A DNA stretch of 64,000 nt from positions 1 to 64,000 of the forward strand of contig CANNGJ010000013.1 of assembly GCA_947504185.1 (NCBI GenBank). The letters are read 5' to 3'. The notes beneath the pieces are model-generated. The model was given only the letters and a program-made list of their open reading frames with translations. It was not told the origin of the DNA and searched no databases. The position numbers were made by a program, and so were the translations under genes. This stretch comes from an uncultured Tenacibaculum sp. (GTDB taxonomy: Bacteria; Bacteroidota; Bacteroidia; Flavobacteriales; Flavobacteriaceae). Positions 38,038-47,033 of this stretch are shown here, piece by piece. The first letter of the stretch is position 1; the number at the start of each line of letters is the position of its first letter.

Positions 38038-38503
38038 CTAATAATATTTTTAATTGTTTTTTAACTCTGTTAATTCGTACCGCAATATTGTTAGCACTGG
38101 TTCCAATAATTGTGGCAATTTCTTTGTGCGGATTTTCTTCTAAATGCAATAAAATTATCGCTCTGTCGACTTCAGATAATTTTTTAATAGCATCATACAA
38201 TAAGTTTAAACTCTCATCTTTAAAAGCAGTGTTTTTTTCAGATTGTTCATGAAGAATTTCGACGTTATTACCTCTTCTTTTTTTCTTTTTAGAAAGCGTT
38301 AAACAAATGTTTAAGGTAATTCGATAAATCCAAGTACTCCATTTCGATTTATTTTGAAAAGCATCTCTACTTTTCCAAATTTGTAAACAAGCCTCTTGAT
38401 AAAAATCTTCAAAATCTTCTTGAGAATCAGTATATGCTCTGCATATTTTAATAATAATACCTGCATGCGGTAGTATTGATGATGTGTAAAAATCGTTACT
38501 CAA
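38021..38503 (-). CDS. ECF family RNA polymerase sigma factor
   Basis: A 160-residue sigma-70 family factor. Region 2 is seen in SQEDFEDFYQEACLQIWKSRDAF and WIYRITLNICLT; region 4 is LSEVDRAIILLHLEENPHKEIATIIGTSANNIAVRINRVKKQL, a normal helix-turn-helix. It overlaps the downstream membrane gene by 17 bp. Its targets are unknown, and no TAnnTTTG promoter or copy of the SigZ-type promoter is visible upstream. Divergently, 100 bp away, is a MarR/GbsR-type regulator; the two share the intergenic space but probably not the operator. Confidence 0.88.
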   Translation of the reverse strand: MSNDFYTSSILPHAGIIIKICRAYTDSQEDFEDFYQEACLQIWKSRDAFQNKSKWSTWIYRITLNICLTLSKKKKRRGNNVEILHEQSEKNTAFKDESLNLLYDAIKKLSEVDRAIILLHLEENPHKEIATIIGTSANNIAVRINRVKKQLKILLDGKIN

Positions 38504-38577
38504 AATTGTTTTTTATTGATTAGTAATCGCAGAGTTAAATATATTACAAGGAAATTTAAAAAAATGTATTATTTTAT

Positions 38578-38595
38578 TTTCAATAATTATTGAAA
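38578..38595. promoter_or_regulatory. 18-bp palindromic operator at the GbsR-type promoter
   Basis: TTTCAATAATTATTGAAA is a perfect palindrome. Its right arm contains the TTG of the -33 box of the regulator's own promoter, so a bound dimer would block RNA polymerase. A second copy of the same half-sites (TTTCAA-N6-TTGAAA) lies before the downstream cassette at 39143-39166, and both are followed by GTTTTAAA. The natural binder is the MarR/GbsR-type protein encoded here. Confidence 0.65.
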
Positions 38596-38619
38596 GTTTT
38601 AAAAGATGTTGTATATTTG
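38590..38619 (+). promoter_or_regulatory. Promoter of the GbsR-type regulator gene
   Basis: TTG (38590-38592), 19 nt, TATATTTG (38612-38619): a perfect flavobacterial promoter. The ATG at 38624 follows 4 nt after the -7 box, so the transcript should be leaderless; the ORF-track start at 38606 is upstream of the transcription start and can be excluded if this promoter is used. Confidence 0.7.
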
Positions 38620-38623
38620 TTGC

Positions 38624-39127
38624 ATGAAATTAGATGAGGCAAAGATAAAATACATTCAAACCTGGGGAAGTTTAGCAACAAGTTGGGGCATTAATAAAAC
38701 GATGGCGCAAGTACATGCTTTGTTATTAGTTTCTACAAAACCACTTTCTGCCGAAGATATTATGGAGACTTTACAAATTTCTCGTGGTAATGTTAATATG
38801 AATGTTAGAGCTTTAATTGATTGGGGAATTGTTAATAAAGAGTTTGTAATTGGAGAGCGTAAAGAATTTTTTTCTGCAGGAAAAGATATTTGGGAACTCT
38901 TTAAACAAATTACTAAAGAGCGTAAGAAGAGAGAGATAGAGCCAGTTATTAAAATTTTGGATGAGTTACAATTAATAGATGATAATTCTGAAGAGGCACA
39001 ACAATTTAAAAAGGTTTTGGGAGATTTATCTTCTGTTACAAATACTGTAAACGGAATTTTAGATAAAGCCATAAAAGCGGATGAACATTGGTTATTATCA
39101 AACTTTACAAAAGTTATTAAGAAGTAA
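38624..39127 (+). CDS. GbsR/MarR-type transcriptional regulator
   Basis: About 167 residues from the ATG at 38624 (begins MKLDEAKIKYIQTWGSLA). A winged helix-turn-helix is visible: MAQVHALLLVSTKPLSAEDIMETLQISRGNVNMNVRAL is close to the GbsR family, a MarR relative, followed by a helical dimerisation part (EIEPVIKILDELQ). GbsR proteins of Bacillus repress glycine-betaine genes; the effector here is unknown. A palindrome overlaps its own -33 box, and the same half-sites stand before the next gene, so I infer a local repressor controlling itself and the cassette 39179-42148. Confidence 0.8.
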   Translation: MKLDEAKIKYIQTWGSLATSWGINKTMAQVHALLLVSTKPLSAEDIMETLQISRGNVNMNVRALIDWGIVNKEFVIGERKEFFSAGKDIWELFKQITKERKKREIEPVIKILDELQLIDDNSEEAQQFKKVLGDLSSVTNTVNGILDKAIKADEHWLLSNFTKVIKK

Positions 39128-39142
39128 AAAAATTTGAACACA

Positions 39143-39166
39143 AACTTTCAAAAATTATTGAAAGTT
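39143..39166. promoter_or_regulatory. Second operator copy before the DoxX-like/DUF2071 cassette
   Basis: AACTTTCAA-AAATTA-TTGAAAGTT is a perfect 9-bp inverted repeat. It shares AATTATTGAAAGTTTTAAA, 19 bases, with the operator region of the regulator gene about 570 bp upstream. It lies between the regulator stop (39127) and the DoxX-like start (39179). Confidence 0.65.
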
Positions 39167-39178
39167 TTAAATTAATAT

Positions 39179-39553
39179 ATGAAACTGAATAAAATAGTAA
39201 TTTATATAATCTCATTAGTCTGGTTTATCAATGGATTTTTTTGTAAAATATTAAACCTTGCTCCAAGACATCAAGAAATTGTTGCTAGAATTTTAAATGA
39301 AGAATATTCTAGAGAAATTACAATAATAATTGGAGTTTTAGAAGTGTTTATGATAATTTGGATTTTATCAGGTTTTAAATCAAGACTGAATAGCATTACA
39401 CAGATATCAATTATAATTACAATGAATATTATTGAATTCTTTTTGGCAAAAGACTTATTAATGTGGGGTAAACTAAATATAATTTTCGCTTTTCTTTTTG
39501 TAGCAATTATATATTATAATGAATTTGTAATTAAGAATAAAAACTATGTTTAA
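39179..39553 (+). CDS. DoxX-like four-TM protein
   Basis: A 124-residue membrane protein with four hydrophobic segments (IYIISLVWFINGFFCKI, IIIGVLEVFMIIWIL, ITQISIIITMNIIEFFLA, LNIIFAFLFVAIIYY). The short loop NLAPRHQEIVARIL after TM1 and the layout match the DoxX-like family. The biochemical role of this family is poorly defined. It is the first gene after the second operator and its 3' end overlaps the next start by 8 bp. Confidence 0.7.
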   Translation: MKLNKIVIYIISLVWFINGFFCKILNLAPRHQEIVARILNEEYSREITIIIGVLEVFMIIWILSGFKSRLNSITQISIIITMNIIEFFLAKDLLMWGKLNIIFAFLFVAIIYYNEFVIKNKNYV

Positions 39554-40283
39554 TAAAATAAAAAATCATCCATTTGCAGTTGAAGCTTTCTTTGAGAGTT
39601 CTATAGTGTTCACGTTTGCAGTTCCTAAAGAACAATTAGAACCTTTAATTCCTGAACGTTTAACATTAGATACTTTTCAAGATAAATGGGCTTTTATAGC
39701 GATTGCAATGGTGCAAACAAAAGATTTAAAACCAAAAGGCTTTCCTAAATTTATGGGAAATGATTTTTTCTTAATTGGTTATAGAGTATTTGTTCGTTAT
39801 ACAAATAATAAAGGTAAAAGATTAAGAGGATTGTATATTTTAAAGTCAGAAACTGATAGTAATAAAATGACTTTTAGAGGAAATATCTTCACACATTATA
39901 ATTATAAAACTACAGACATATCTATAAATAGAGAAGAAACTACAATAGAAATATTCTCTAAAAAATCTAACTTTAATATTAAGGTAAATAAAACAGATGA
40001 AGAAATAGAGTTGCCAACAAATTCGCCTTTTATAAATTGGAAAGAAGCTAGAAAATTTGCTGGTCCTTTACCATTTACATTTACTTATAATAAAGAAACA
40101 AAGGAAGTTTTAATTATTGAAGGTGTTAGACAAAACTGGAAGCCAAAGCCTTTAAATGTTGAAGATTATCATTTTAATTTCTTAAATGAATTACAATTAA
40201 AAAATTATGTTTTAGCAAATAGTTTTATAATTGAAAACATTCCATATCAATGGAAAAAAGGGAAAATTGAATTATGGAAATAG
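39546..40283 (+). CDS. DUF2071 domain protein (first of two)
   Basis: A 245-residue soluble protein. FAVPKEQLEPLIPERLTLDTFQDKWAFIAIAMVQTKDLKP and GYRVFVRYTNNKGKRLRGLYIL match DUF2071 (YqjF-like, acetoacetate-decarboxylase-like fold). These proteins have no known activity. It lacks an obvious Schiff-base lysine context of true decarboxylases by eye. It overlaps both neighbours (8 bp with the DoxX-like gene and 10 bp with the methyltransferase gene), so it belongs to one translationally coupled operon. A second DUF2071 member closes the cassette. Confidence 0.75.
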   Translation: MFNKIKNHPFAVEAFFESSIVFTFAVPKEQLEPLIPERLTLDTFQDKWAFIAIAMVQTKDLKPKGFPKFMGNDFFLIGYRVFVRYTNNKGKRLRGLYILKSETDSNKMTFRGNIFTHYNYKTTDISINREETTIEIFSKKSNFNIKVNKTDEEIELPTNSPFINWKEARKFAGPLPFTFTYNKETKEVLIIEGVRQNWKPKPLNVEDYHFNFLNELQLKNYVLANSFIIENIPYQWKKGKIELWK

Positions 40284-41029
40284 AAAGAAAAAAGTTTCAG
40301 GGAGTACTAAATATTTTAAGTTTTAATAGACATTTTTATGTAATAGGTTTACTCATTTTATTTTTAATCATTACCATTTGCTCATTCTTTAATGTATCAG
40401 ATTTAATTATTTGGTTGATAATTGGTACATTTTTATACGGATTTTTAATGCCTTTAATTGTTTCTGCCTATGTTTATGATTTTTCAGGATATTATAATTT
40501 TAATTGGCTAAATCAATTTAAAATTTCTGATTCAACAAAAAACACTTTTGTAAATATAAATGCAGGTTTTGATGAAACAAGTTTTATTATAAAAGATAAG
40601 TTTCCGAAATCGGATTTAAAAGTTTTTGATTTCTACAATTCAGAAAAACATACTGAACCAGCAATAGTTAGAGCAAGAAAAGTAACTGTAGAATATCCTA
40701 AAACTAAGCAGATAAAATACAATCAAGTTCCTTTAAAGGATAATTCTGTGGATATTATATTTTTATTATCGGCTGTACACGAAATAAGAAATAATGAGGA
40801 AAAAATTGAGCTTTTAAGCGAGTGTAAAAGAATTTGTAAAACAAACGGAAAAGTAATTATGGTTGAACATTTAAGAGATACTTCAAATTTCTTTGCTTTC
40901 TCAATTGGATTTACTCATTTTTTCTCAAGTAAAGTTTGGCAAAATGTTTTTAAAAAAGCTGGTTTTTCATCTACTACAGAAACAAAATTTACACCTTTTA
41001 TGTCAATTTTTAATACTATAAAAAATTAA
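40274..41029 (+). CDS. Membrane-anchored class I SAM-dependent methyltransferase
   Basis: A 251-residue protein. Two N-terminal membrane segments (YVIGLLILFLIITICSFF and LIIWLIIGTFLYGFLMPLIVSAYVY) precede a degenerate methyltransferase fold: VNINAGFDETS in place of the usual motif I glycine loop, DLKVFDFYNSEKHTEP, LKDNSVDIIFLLSAVHEI (motif IV region) and LSECKRICKTNGKVIMVEHL, the typical strand-helix after motif IV. GxGxG of motif I is not visible, so cofactor binding may be altered. Its substrate is unknown. It overlaps the DUF2071 gene and is followed 6 bp later by the next gene. Confidence 0.7.
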   Translation: MEIERKKFQGVLNILSFNRHFYVIGLLILFLIITICSFFNVSDLIIWLIIGTFLYGFLMPLIVSAYVYDFSGYYNFNWLNQFKISDSTKNTFVNINAGFDETSFIIKDKFPKSDLKVFDFYNSEKHTEPAIVRARKVTVEYPKTKQIKYNQVPLKDNSVDIIFLLSAVHEIRNNEEKIELLSECKRICKTNGKVIMVEHLRDTSNFFAFSIGFTHFFSSKVWQNVFKKAGFSSTTETKFTPFMSIFNTIKN

Positions 41030-41035
41030 AATTAA

Positions 41036-41431
41036 ATGGAACTACACCTTAAAATTATAGGAACTCTTTTATCATTATTGGCTTTTATACATATTGGTTT
41101 TCCAAAATATTTTAATTGGAAAACAGAATTAAAATCTTTGAGTTTGATAAATAAACAAATGATGGCAGTTCATACATTTTTTATTGCATTGGTTGTTTTT
41201 TTAATTGGTTTACTATGTTTAACTTCTTCAAATGAATTGGTTCATACAAGTTTAGGAAAGAAAATTTCTTTGGGATTAGGTGTTTTTTGGATTTTAAGGT
41301 TAGTATTTCAACTCTTTGTGTATTCTCCAAAATTATGGAAAGGGAAAAAATTTGAAACAACGATGCATATAGTGTTCACTTTTTTTTGGATATACATGAG
41401 TACATTATTTTTCATGATTTATTTAAAATAA
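41036..41431 (+). CDS. Four-TM hypothetical membrane protein
   Basis: A 131-residue protein with about four membrane helices (LKIIGTLLSLLAFIHIGFP, MAVHTFFIALVVFLIGLLCL, ISLGLGVFWILRLVFQLFVY, MHIVFTFFWIYMSTLFFM). No family that I can name with confidence. It lies 6 bp after the methyltransferase gene and 6 bp before the second DUF2071 gene, in the same operon, so it is probably a membrane partner of the other products. Confidence 0.6.
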   Translation: MELHLKIIGTLLSLLAFIHIGFPKYFNWKTELKSLSLINKQMMAVHTFFIALVVFLIGLLCLTSSNELVHTSLGKKISLGLGVFWILRLVFQLFVYSPKLWKGKKFETTMHIVFTFFWIYMSTLFFMIYLK

Positions 41432-41437
41432 ACAAGT

Positions 41438-42148
41438 ATGAGTTTCTTAACAGCAGAATGGCGAAAATTAGTAATGGTTAATTACGAGGTAGATCCATCA
41501 ATTTTAAAACCGTATGTTCCTTACGGAACAGAACTAGATTTTTTCAAAGATAAATGCTATGTAAGTTTAGTTGGTTTTATGTTTTTAAATACAAAATTAT
41601 TAGGTTTTAAAATTCCGTTTCATAGAAATTTTGAAGAAGTAAATCTTCGTTTTTATGTAAAACGAAAGACGGATAATGGCTATAAAAGAGGTGTCGTCTT
41701 TATAAAAGAAATTGTGCCAAAACCTGCAATTACATTTGTAGCTAATACTTTTTATAATGAGAATTACGAAACCTTACCAATGAAGCATTCTTGGAATGTA
41801 AATGAAGAAGGTTTAAAAGTAAAGTATCAATGGAAAAAGAATAAAAACTGGAATTTAATAGAAATTGATGTTGAAAATTCAACGAATGAAATACAAGAAA
41901 ATTCAGTAATAGAATTTATATCAGAACATTATTGGGGTTATGCAAAAGAAACTAAAAGTAGAACTACAGAATATGAAGTAAAACACCCAAAATGGAAATA
42001 CTATTCAATAAAAAATTATACCATTTTAGTAGACTTTGAGTCGAATTATGGTGCTGATTTTAGCTTTTTAAATTCAAGAAATCCAAATTCGGTAATGCTT
42101 TTAGAAGGCTCTGAAATTTCTGTAGAGAATAAAAAGATTATAAAATAG
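41438..42148 (+). CDS. DUF2071 domain protein (second of two)
   Basis: A 236-residue protein. FLTAEWRKLVMVNYEVDPSILKPYVPYGTELDFFKDKCYVSLVGFMF and FEEVNLRFYVKR are the DUF2071/YqjF hallmark: an N-terminal NYxVDPxxLxPxVP strand followed by VSLVGF. It is clearly divergent from the first DUF2071 of the cassette, so the pair is more likely functionally split than a fresh duplication. It ends the cassette, with a bidirectional terminator 27 nt downstream. Confidence 0.8.
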   Translation: MSFLTAEWRKLVMVNYEVDPSILKPYVPYGTELDFFKDKCYVSLVGFMFLNTKLLGFKIPFHRNFEEVNLRFYVKRKTDNGYKRGVVFIKEIVPKPAITFVANTFYNENYETLPMKHSWNVNEEGLKVKYQWKKNKNWNLIEIDVENSTNEIQENSVIEFISEHYWGYAKETKSRTTEYEVKHPKWKYYSIKNYTILVDFESNYGADFSFLNSRNPNSVMLLEGSEISVENKKIIK

Positions 42149-42174
42149 ATTTATAGGGAAATTGCTAAAAAAGA

Positions 42175-42201
42175 AAATCTGCACAGATTCTGTGCAGATT
42201 T
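42175..42201. terminator. Bidirectional terminator
   Basis: AAATCTGCACAG-ATT-CTGTGCAGATTT, 12 perfect pairs and a 3-nt loop, between the convergent DUF2071 and icmF genes. Confidence 0.85.
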
Positions 42202-42226
42202 ATTATTTATATGCAAACATTGTTTG

Positions 42227-45200
42227 CTACATATTCCTTCTATATTGTCCACCTACTTTAAATAAAGATTCGGTGATTTGACCTAAAGAACAAAATTTTG
42301 TTGCTTCCATTAATTTGTCAAATAAGTTTTCATTCTGAACAGCGGCTTCTTGTAAAATAGCTAATTGTTCTTGCACTTTTCCGTCGTTGGCTTTGTTCAA
42401 TAATTCTTTAGTTTTTATTTGAAATTGTTTTTCTTCTTCCGTTGCTCTGATTACTTCTGCAGGTTGAACTGTTGGAGATCCTTTAGAACTTAAGAAGGTG
42501 TTAACACCAATAATTGGGAACTCTCCTGTATGTTTTAACGTTTCATAATACAAACTTTCTTCTTGTATTTTAGAACGTTGATACATGGTTTCCATAGCTC
42601 CTAAAACGCCTCCACGTTCTGTAATTCTATCAAACTCTTGTAATACAGCTTCTTCTACTAAATCGGTTAATTCTTCAATAATAAATGCACCTTGAATCGG
42701 ATTTTCATTTTTAGCCAATCCTAATTCTTTGTTGATAATCAACTGAATTGCCATCGCTCTACGTACTGATTCTTCTGTAGGTGTAGTAATAGCTTCATCA
42801 TATGCATTGGTATGTAAAGAATTACAGTTATCGTTAATTGCGTATAAAGCCTGAAGTGTTGTACGAATGTCGTTAAAATCAATTTCTTGTGCGTGTAAAG
42901 AACGACCAGAAGTTTGAATGTGGTATTTTAACATTTGCGCTCTTGGATTTGCTCCGTATTTGTGCTTCATCGCTTTAGCCCAAATTTTACGCGCAACTCT
43001 ACCTATTACAGAATATTCTGGGTCAATTCCGTTTGAGAAAAAGAAGGATAAGTTTGGTCCAAACTTATTAATATCCATTCCTCTAGATAAATAGTATTCG
43101 ACATAGGTGAATCCGTTTGCTAAAGTCAATGCTAGTTGAGTAATTGGATTTGCCCCTGCTTCTGCGATATGATATCCAGATATAGAAACTGAATAAAAAT
43201 TACGGACTTGTTTGTTTATGAAATATTCTTGTACATCTCCCATTAAACGCAATGCGAATTCTGTTGAGAAAATACAAGTATTTTGCGCTTGATCTTCTTT
43301 TAAAATATCAGCCTGTACAGTACCACGAACTTGTGCTAAGGTAGTGGCTTTAATTTCGGCATATACATCGGCAGGTAAAACCATATCACCAGTTAAACCT
43401 AATAGCATTAAACCTAACCCGTTGTTTCCTTCAGGTAAACCACCTTGGTAAACAGGTCTGTCTAATCCTTTAGAATCGTAAACTTCTTTAAATTTAGCTT
43501 CAACTTGTTTTTCTAATTTATTTTCTTTGATGTATTTCTCACAATTCTGATCGATAGCTGCATTCATAAAGAATCCTAATAACATAGGAGCTGGACCATT
43601 AATTGTCATTGACACTGAAGTCATAGGGTGACTTAAATCGAAACCTGAGTATAATTTTTTAGCATCATCTAAACAGCAAATAGACACTCCTGCATTACCA
43701 ATTTTACCGTAAATGTCAGGTCGATGCCCAGGGTCATTACCATATAAAGTAACTGAATCAAAAGCTGTAGATAAACGTTTTGCTGGCATTCCTAAACTTA
43801 CGTAGTGAAAACGTCTGTTGGTTCTTTCCGGACCTCCTTCACCAGCAAACATTCTTGTTGGGTCTTCACCAGTACGTTTAAAGGGATATAATCCAGAAGC
43901 ATATGGGAATTCTCCCGGAACATTTTCTTGTAAATTCCAACGTAATAAATCTCCCCAAGCTTGATATTTAGGTAAAGCTACTTTTGGGATTTGTGAATGT
44001 GAAAGAGACTCAGTATGAGTTGCTATTTTAATTTCTTTATCACGTACTTTAAACGTGTAAATTGGGTTTTTGTATTTCTGAACTTTCTCTTGCCAGTTTA
44101 AAATAACTTCCCAGTTATGGTTGTCAAGATTTAGTTTTACTTTGTCAAATTGAGCAATTAATAACTTTACGAAATCTTGTTCATCATTTTGAACTTGTTT
44201 CAGAATCTCATCTTCATTTAAACCAGTTTTAATAATTTCAACTGGCGAATTTGTTATTGATTCTATAGTTTGGTGAATACCATATAGTTTTTGAGCAACA
44301 ATAACTTGGTCATCTACCTTTTTATCATAAGCTCTATTGTTTTCTGAGATTTCAGATAAATAACGAACTCTACTCGGTGGAATTACAAATATCTTTTCAG
44401 ACATTTCTTTGGTAATTTCCATATTTGATTTCAAATCAGCTCCTGTTTTTTCAACCAACTTATCCATAATACGTTTGTACAACGTATTCATTCCAGGATC
44501 GTTAAATTGAGAAGCAATCGTACCAAAAACAGGCATATCATCCATATGAACATCCCAAAGATTATTGTTACGCATGTATTGTTTCTTTACATCGCGAATA
44601 GCATCTAAAGCACCACGCTTGTCAAATTTATTGATGGCAACTAAATCAGCAAAATCTAACATGTCGATTTTTTCTAATTGAGTAGCAGCACCAAATTCTG
44701 GAGTCATTACATATAATGAAGTATCAGAATGCTCTATAATTTCTGTATCAGATTGTCCGATACCAGAAGTTTCTAATATGATTAAATCAAACTCAGCAGC
44801 TTTTAAAACTTCTACAGCTTCGTTTACATATTTAGATAAGGCTAAATTCGATTGACGAGTAGCTAAAGAACGCATATATACACGTTCGTCATTAATAGCA
44901 TTCATACGAATACGGTCGCCTAATAATGCACCACCTGTTTTACGTTTAGATGGATCTACAGAAATTAATCCAATAGTTTTATTTGGGAAGTCGATTAAAA
45001 AGCGACGAACTAACTCATCTACTAAACTCGATTTACCAGCACCTCCAGTACCTGTAATACCTAATACAGGAGTTTTAGAATTTTTATTTTTCTCATGAAT
45101 AATATCTAAACTTTCTTTGGCAATTTCAGGGAAATTTTCAGCAGAAGAAATTACACGAGCGATGCTACCAATTTCTTTTTTAGCTAAATGATTTACTTCT

Positions 45201-45658
45201 CCGTTCAATACATCACCAATTGCAAAATCAGATTGTTGTACCAAATCGTTAATCATTCCTTGTAATCCTAATTCACGACCATCATCAGGAGAGTAAATAC
45301 GTGTAATTCCGTAATCCATTAATTCCTTAATTTCTTCAGGAAGGATTACTCCGCCACCTCCACCAAATATTTTAATATGTTCTGCACCTTTTTCTTTCAA
45401 AAGATCATACATGTATTTAAAATATTCATTGTGTCCACCTTGGTACGATGTCATTGCAATAGCATTGGCATCTTCTTGAATTGCACAGTTTACTACTTCT
45501 TCAACACTTCTATCATGTCCTAAGTGAATAACTTCAACCCCAGTAGATTGTATAATTCTACGCATTATGTTAATGGCAGCATCGTGTCCATCAAAAAGAG
45601 ATGCAGCAGTTACAATTCGTACTTTATGTTTTGGTTTATATGGTGCTATTTGTTCCAT
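42227..45658 (-). CDS. icmF: Fused isobutyryl-CoA mutase (IcmF) type adenosylcobalamin enzyme
   Basis: A 1143-residue three-part fusion. Residues ~12-140 are a B12-binding domain ([13 protein letters not shown] with the cobalt-ligand His, and FGGGGGVI). Residues ~195-430 are a MeaB-like G-protein chaperone with P-loop [12 protein letters not shown] and NKFDKRGA. The C-terminal half is a CoA-mutase barrel ([50 protein letters not shown]). This order of B12, G-protein and mutase domains is that of IcmF, which interconverts isobutyryl- and butyryl-CoA. A methylmalonyl-CoA mutase has a different order. Substrate is inferred from architecture. Confidence 0.92.
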   Translation of the reverse strand: MEQIAPYKPKHKVRIVTAASLFDGHDAAINIMRRIIQSTGVEVIHLGHDRSVEEVVNCAIQEDANAIAMTSYQGGHNEYFKYMYDLLKEKGAEHIKIFGGGGGVILPEEIKELMDYGITRIYSPDDGRELGLQGMINDLVQQSDFAIGDVLNGEVNHLAKKEIGSIARVISSAENFPEIAKESLDIIHEKNKNSKTPVLGITGTGGAGKSSLVDELVRRFLIDFPNKTIGLISVDPSKRKTGGALLGDRIRMNAINDERVYMRSLATRQSNLALSKYVNEAVEVLKAAEFDLIILETSGIGQSDTEIIEHSDTSLYVMTPEFGAATQLEKIDMLDFADLVAINKFDKRGALDAIRDVKKQYMRNNNLWDVHMDDMPVFGTIASQFNDPGMNTLYKRIMDKLVEKTGADLKSNMEITKEMSEKIFVIPPSRVRYLSEISENNRAYDKKVDDQVIVAQKLYGIHQTIESITNSPVEIIKTGLNEDEILKQVQNDEQDFVKLLIAQFDKVKLNLDNHNWEVILNWQEKVQKYKNPIYTFKVRDKEIKIATHTESLSHSQIPKVALPKYQAWGDLLRWNLQENVPGEFPYASGLYPFKRTGEDPTRMFAGEGGPERTNRRFHYVSLGMPAKRLSTAFDSVTLYGNDPGHRPDIYGKIGNAGVSICCLDDAKKLYSGFDLSHPMTSVSMTINGPAPMLLGFFMNAAIDQNCEKYIKENKLEKQVEAKFKEVYDSKGLDRPVYQGGLPEGNNGLGLMLLGLTGDMVLPADVYAEIKATTLAQVRGTVQADILKEDQAQNTCIFSTEFALRLMGDVQEYFINKQVRNFYSVSISGYHIAEAGANPITQLALTLANGFTYVEYYLSRGMDINKFGPNLSFFFSNGIDPEYSVIGRVARKIWAKAMKHKYGANPRAQMLKYHIQTSGRSLHAQEIDFNDIRTTLQALYAINDNCNSLHTNAYDEAITTPTEESVRRAMAIQLIINKELGLAKNENPIQGAFIIEELTDLVEEAVLQEFDRITERGGVLGAMETMYQRSKIQEESLYYETLKHTGEFPIIGVNTFLSSKGSPTVQPAEVIRATEEEKQFQIKTKELLNKANDGKVQEQLAILQEAAVQNENLFDKLMEATKFCSLGQITESLFKVGGQYRRNM

Positions 45659-45728
45659 TCGTAAATTTTAAAGAAAATTGGGTGTGCAATTTACGAATTT
45701 CTTAAAAGATATAAGAATTCTTTAGAGA

Positions 45729-46052
45729 TTATAAATAGTTAAGAAAAGTCCAAAACTTTCTCTTCTCTAAATAATATAGATTATTTTCATTCATATATGC
45801 TTCACGCTCAAAGCTTAAGTTTTTATATGCAAGAAAACCGTTTTTGTATTTGATAAGCTTAATAGACCATTCAAGTCCATAAAAAAGATAAAAGAAAATG
45901 ATCAACAACTCTTGTTGCTGCTTTAAATGAATCTTTTCATGATTTATTAGTTCTGCATTGTGCTTTAAATCTTTTCGTTTTAAAAAGATAAAAGGAAATA
46001 AAGTTAAGCCTACAAAGCCTTTAGGAACGATATGTTTAGAAATTAAAATCAT
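45729..46052 (-). CDS. Small HExxH-containing membrane-associated protein
   Basis: A 107-residue protein. INHEKIHLKQQQELLIIFFYLFYGLEW contains HEKIH, an HExxH zinc-peptidase-like motif, then a hydrophobic stretch and a later FEREAYMNENN that could give a third ligand (E). It is too short to be a full metallopeptidase of a known family, but such mini proteins are seen in flavobacteria. No family name is offered. It is in its own transcription unit between icmF and the LysR gene. Confidence 0.55.
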   Translation of the reverse strand: MILISKHIVPKGFVGLTLFPFIFLKRKDLKHNAELINHEKIHLKQQQELLIIFFYLFYGLEWSIKLIKYKNGFLAYKNLSFEREAYMNENNLYYLEKRKFWTFLNYL

Positions 46053-46107
46053 AGAAATTACGATGTAAAAATAACCATTTCTATTTAAGTGTTATTTATA
46101 CCGAGTT

Positions 46108-46992
46108 TTATGAGTTGATTTTTTCTAAAAGTGAAGCTAATATCGGATTTCTATTATTCTTGTCCCAAACTACTGATAAAGTAGTTCTTTGTGATATGTT
46201 GTTGAGCTCTATAAATTTTACATTCATGTCATATCCTTTTTGTAATGATTTAGGTACAATAGATAAACCAAAGCCATTTTCAACAAGTTTGTATATAGAA
46301 GCAGCATGAATCGTGTTATGAGAAACTATAGGAGTAAAATTATGCTCATTAAAAATCTGCATTATTTTTTCATAATAAGATGGGCTGTAGGATGGATCGA
46401 ATAAAATAAAAGGTTCATCTTTTAGTTGTTCTAAACTTTTAAAGGTTGAAGAGTTTATGAAATGATTTTTAGGTAAAACTAAACAAAAAGATTCTTTTAA
46501 AATTGGTTTTATAGCTAGACCTCTAGGGACTTTGTCTAAGCGAACAAAACCTACATCAATATCATGAGATAATAAATTATCAATTTGTTTTTGATTGTCC
46601 ATTTCTTTTAACCCAAACTGAGCATTTGGATGCTCTTTTTTAAATTGAATTAACAAGTTGGGAATGATGTCTTGCATAGCGGAACCTACATAGCCAAACT
46701 CTAATCTTCCTTGTTTTCCTTCTTGTAATAATTTAGCATAATCTAAAATATTATCTAGCTTTTTTAGGTTTCGAGTAAGTTCATTTTTAAGATACACTCC
46801 TGCGGGAGTTAATTGCACTTTTCGGTTGTGTCGGATAAATAATTGAATGCCTAAATCTTCTTCCATTTGTTTGATTTGTCGGCTTAATCCTGGTTGAGAA
46901 ATAAACAAACGTTCGGCAGCTTTTCTAAAATGTAAATCTTCAGCTACTGCTAAAAAATATCGAAAATGTCGTAATTCAATTTGATAACTCAT
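46108..46992 (-). CDS. LysR-type transcriptional regulator, probably of hut genes
   Basis: A 294-residue LTTR. The winged HTH is ELRHFRYFLAVAEDLHFRKAAERLFISQPGLSRQIKQMEEDLG near the N-terminus, followed by a linker helix and an effector-binding domain (GYVGSAMQDIIPNL onwards). It is divergent from hutH, with the two starts 78 bp apart (46992 and 47071), the usual layout for a LysR protein that controls the divergent genes. Inverted repeats fill the space. Effector would be expected to be histidine or urocanate if it governs hut, which is inference. Confidence 0.85.
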   Translation of the reverse strand: MSYQIELRHFRYFLAVAEDLHFRKAAERLFISQPGLSRQIKQMEEDLGIQLFIRHNRKVQLTPAGVYLKNELTRNLKKLDNILDYAKLLQEGKQGRLEFGYVGSAMQDIIPNLLIQFKKEHPNAQFGLKEMDNQKQIDNLLSHDIDVGFVRLDKVPRGLAIKPILKESFCLVLPKNHFINSSTFKSLEQLKDEPFILFDPSYSPSYYEKIMQIFNEHNFTPIVSHNTIHAASIYKLVENGFGLSIVPKSLQKGYDMNVKFIELNNISQRTTLSVVWDKNNRNPILASLLEKINS

Positions 46993-47033
46993 GGTTATTA
47001 ATTGTTAATAATAATGATATTGTTGGTTATCAA
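46981..47033. promoter_or_regulatory. Inverted repeats between LysR gene and hutH
   Basis: Two nested repeats: TTGATAAC (46981-46988) with GTTATCAA (47026-47033), 8-bp arms 37 nt apart, and TTATTAA-TTG-TTAATAA (46995-47011). The inner repeat is the size and shape of a LysR recognition site (T-N11-A type). Confidence 0.45.

Noticed and set aside
38656-39141. 161-aa minus-strand ORF over the GbsR-type gene
   Set aside because: Antisense shadow. The plus-strand gene has HTH motif, promoter and operator.
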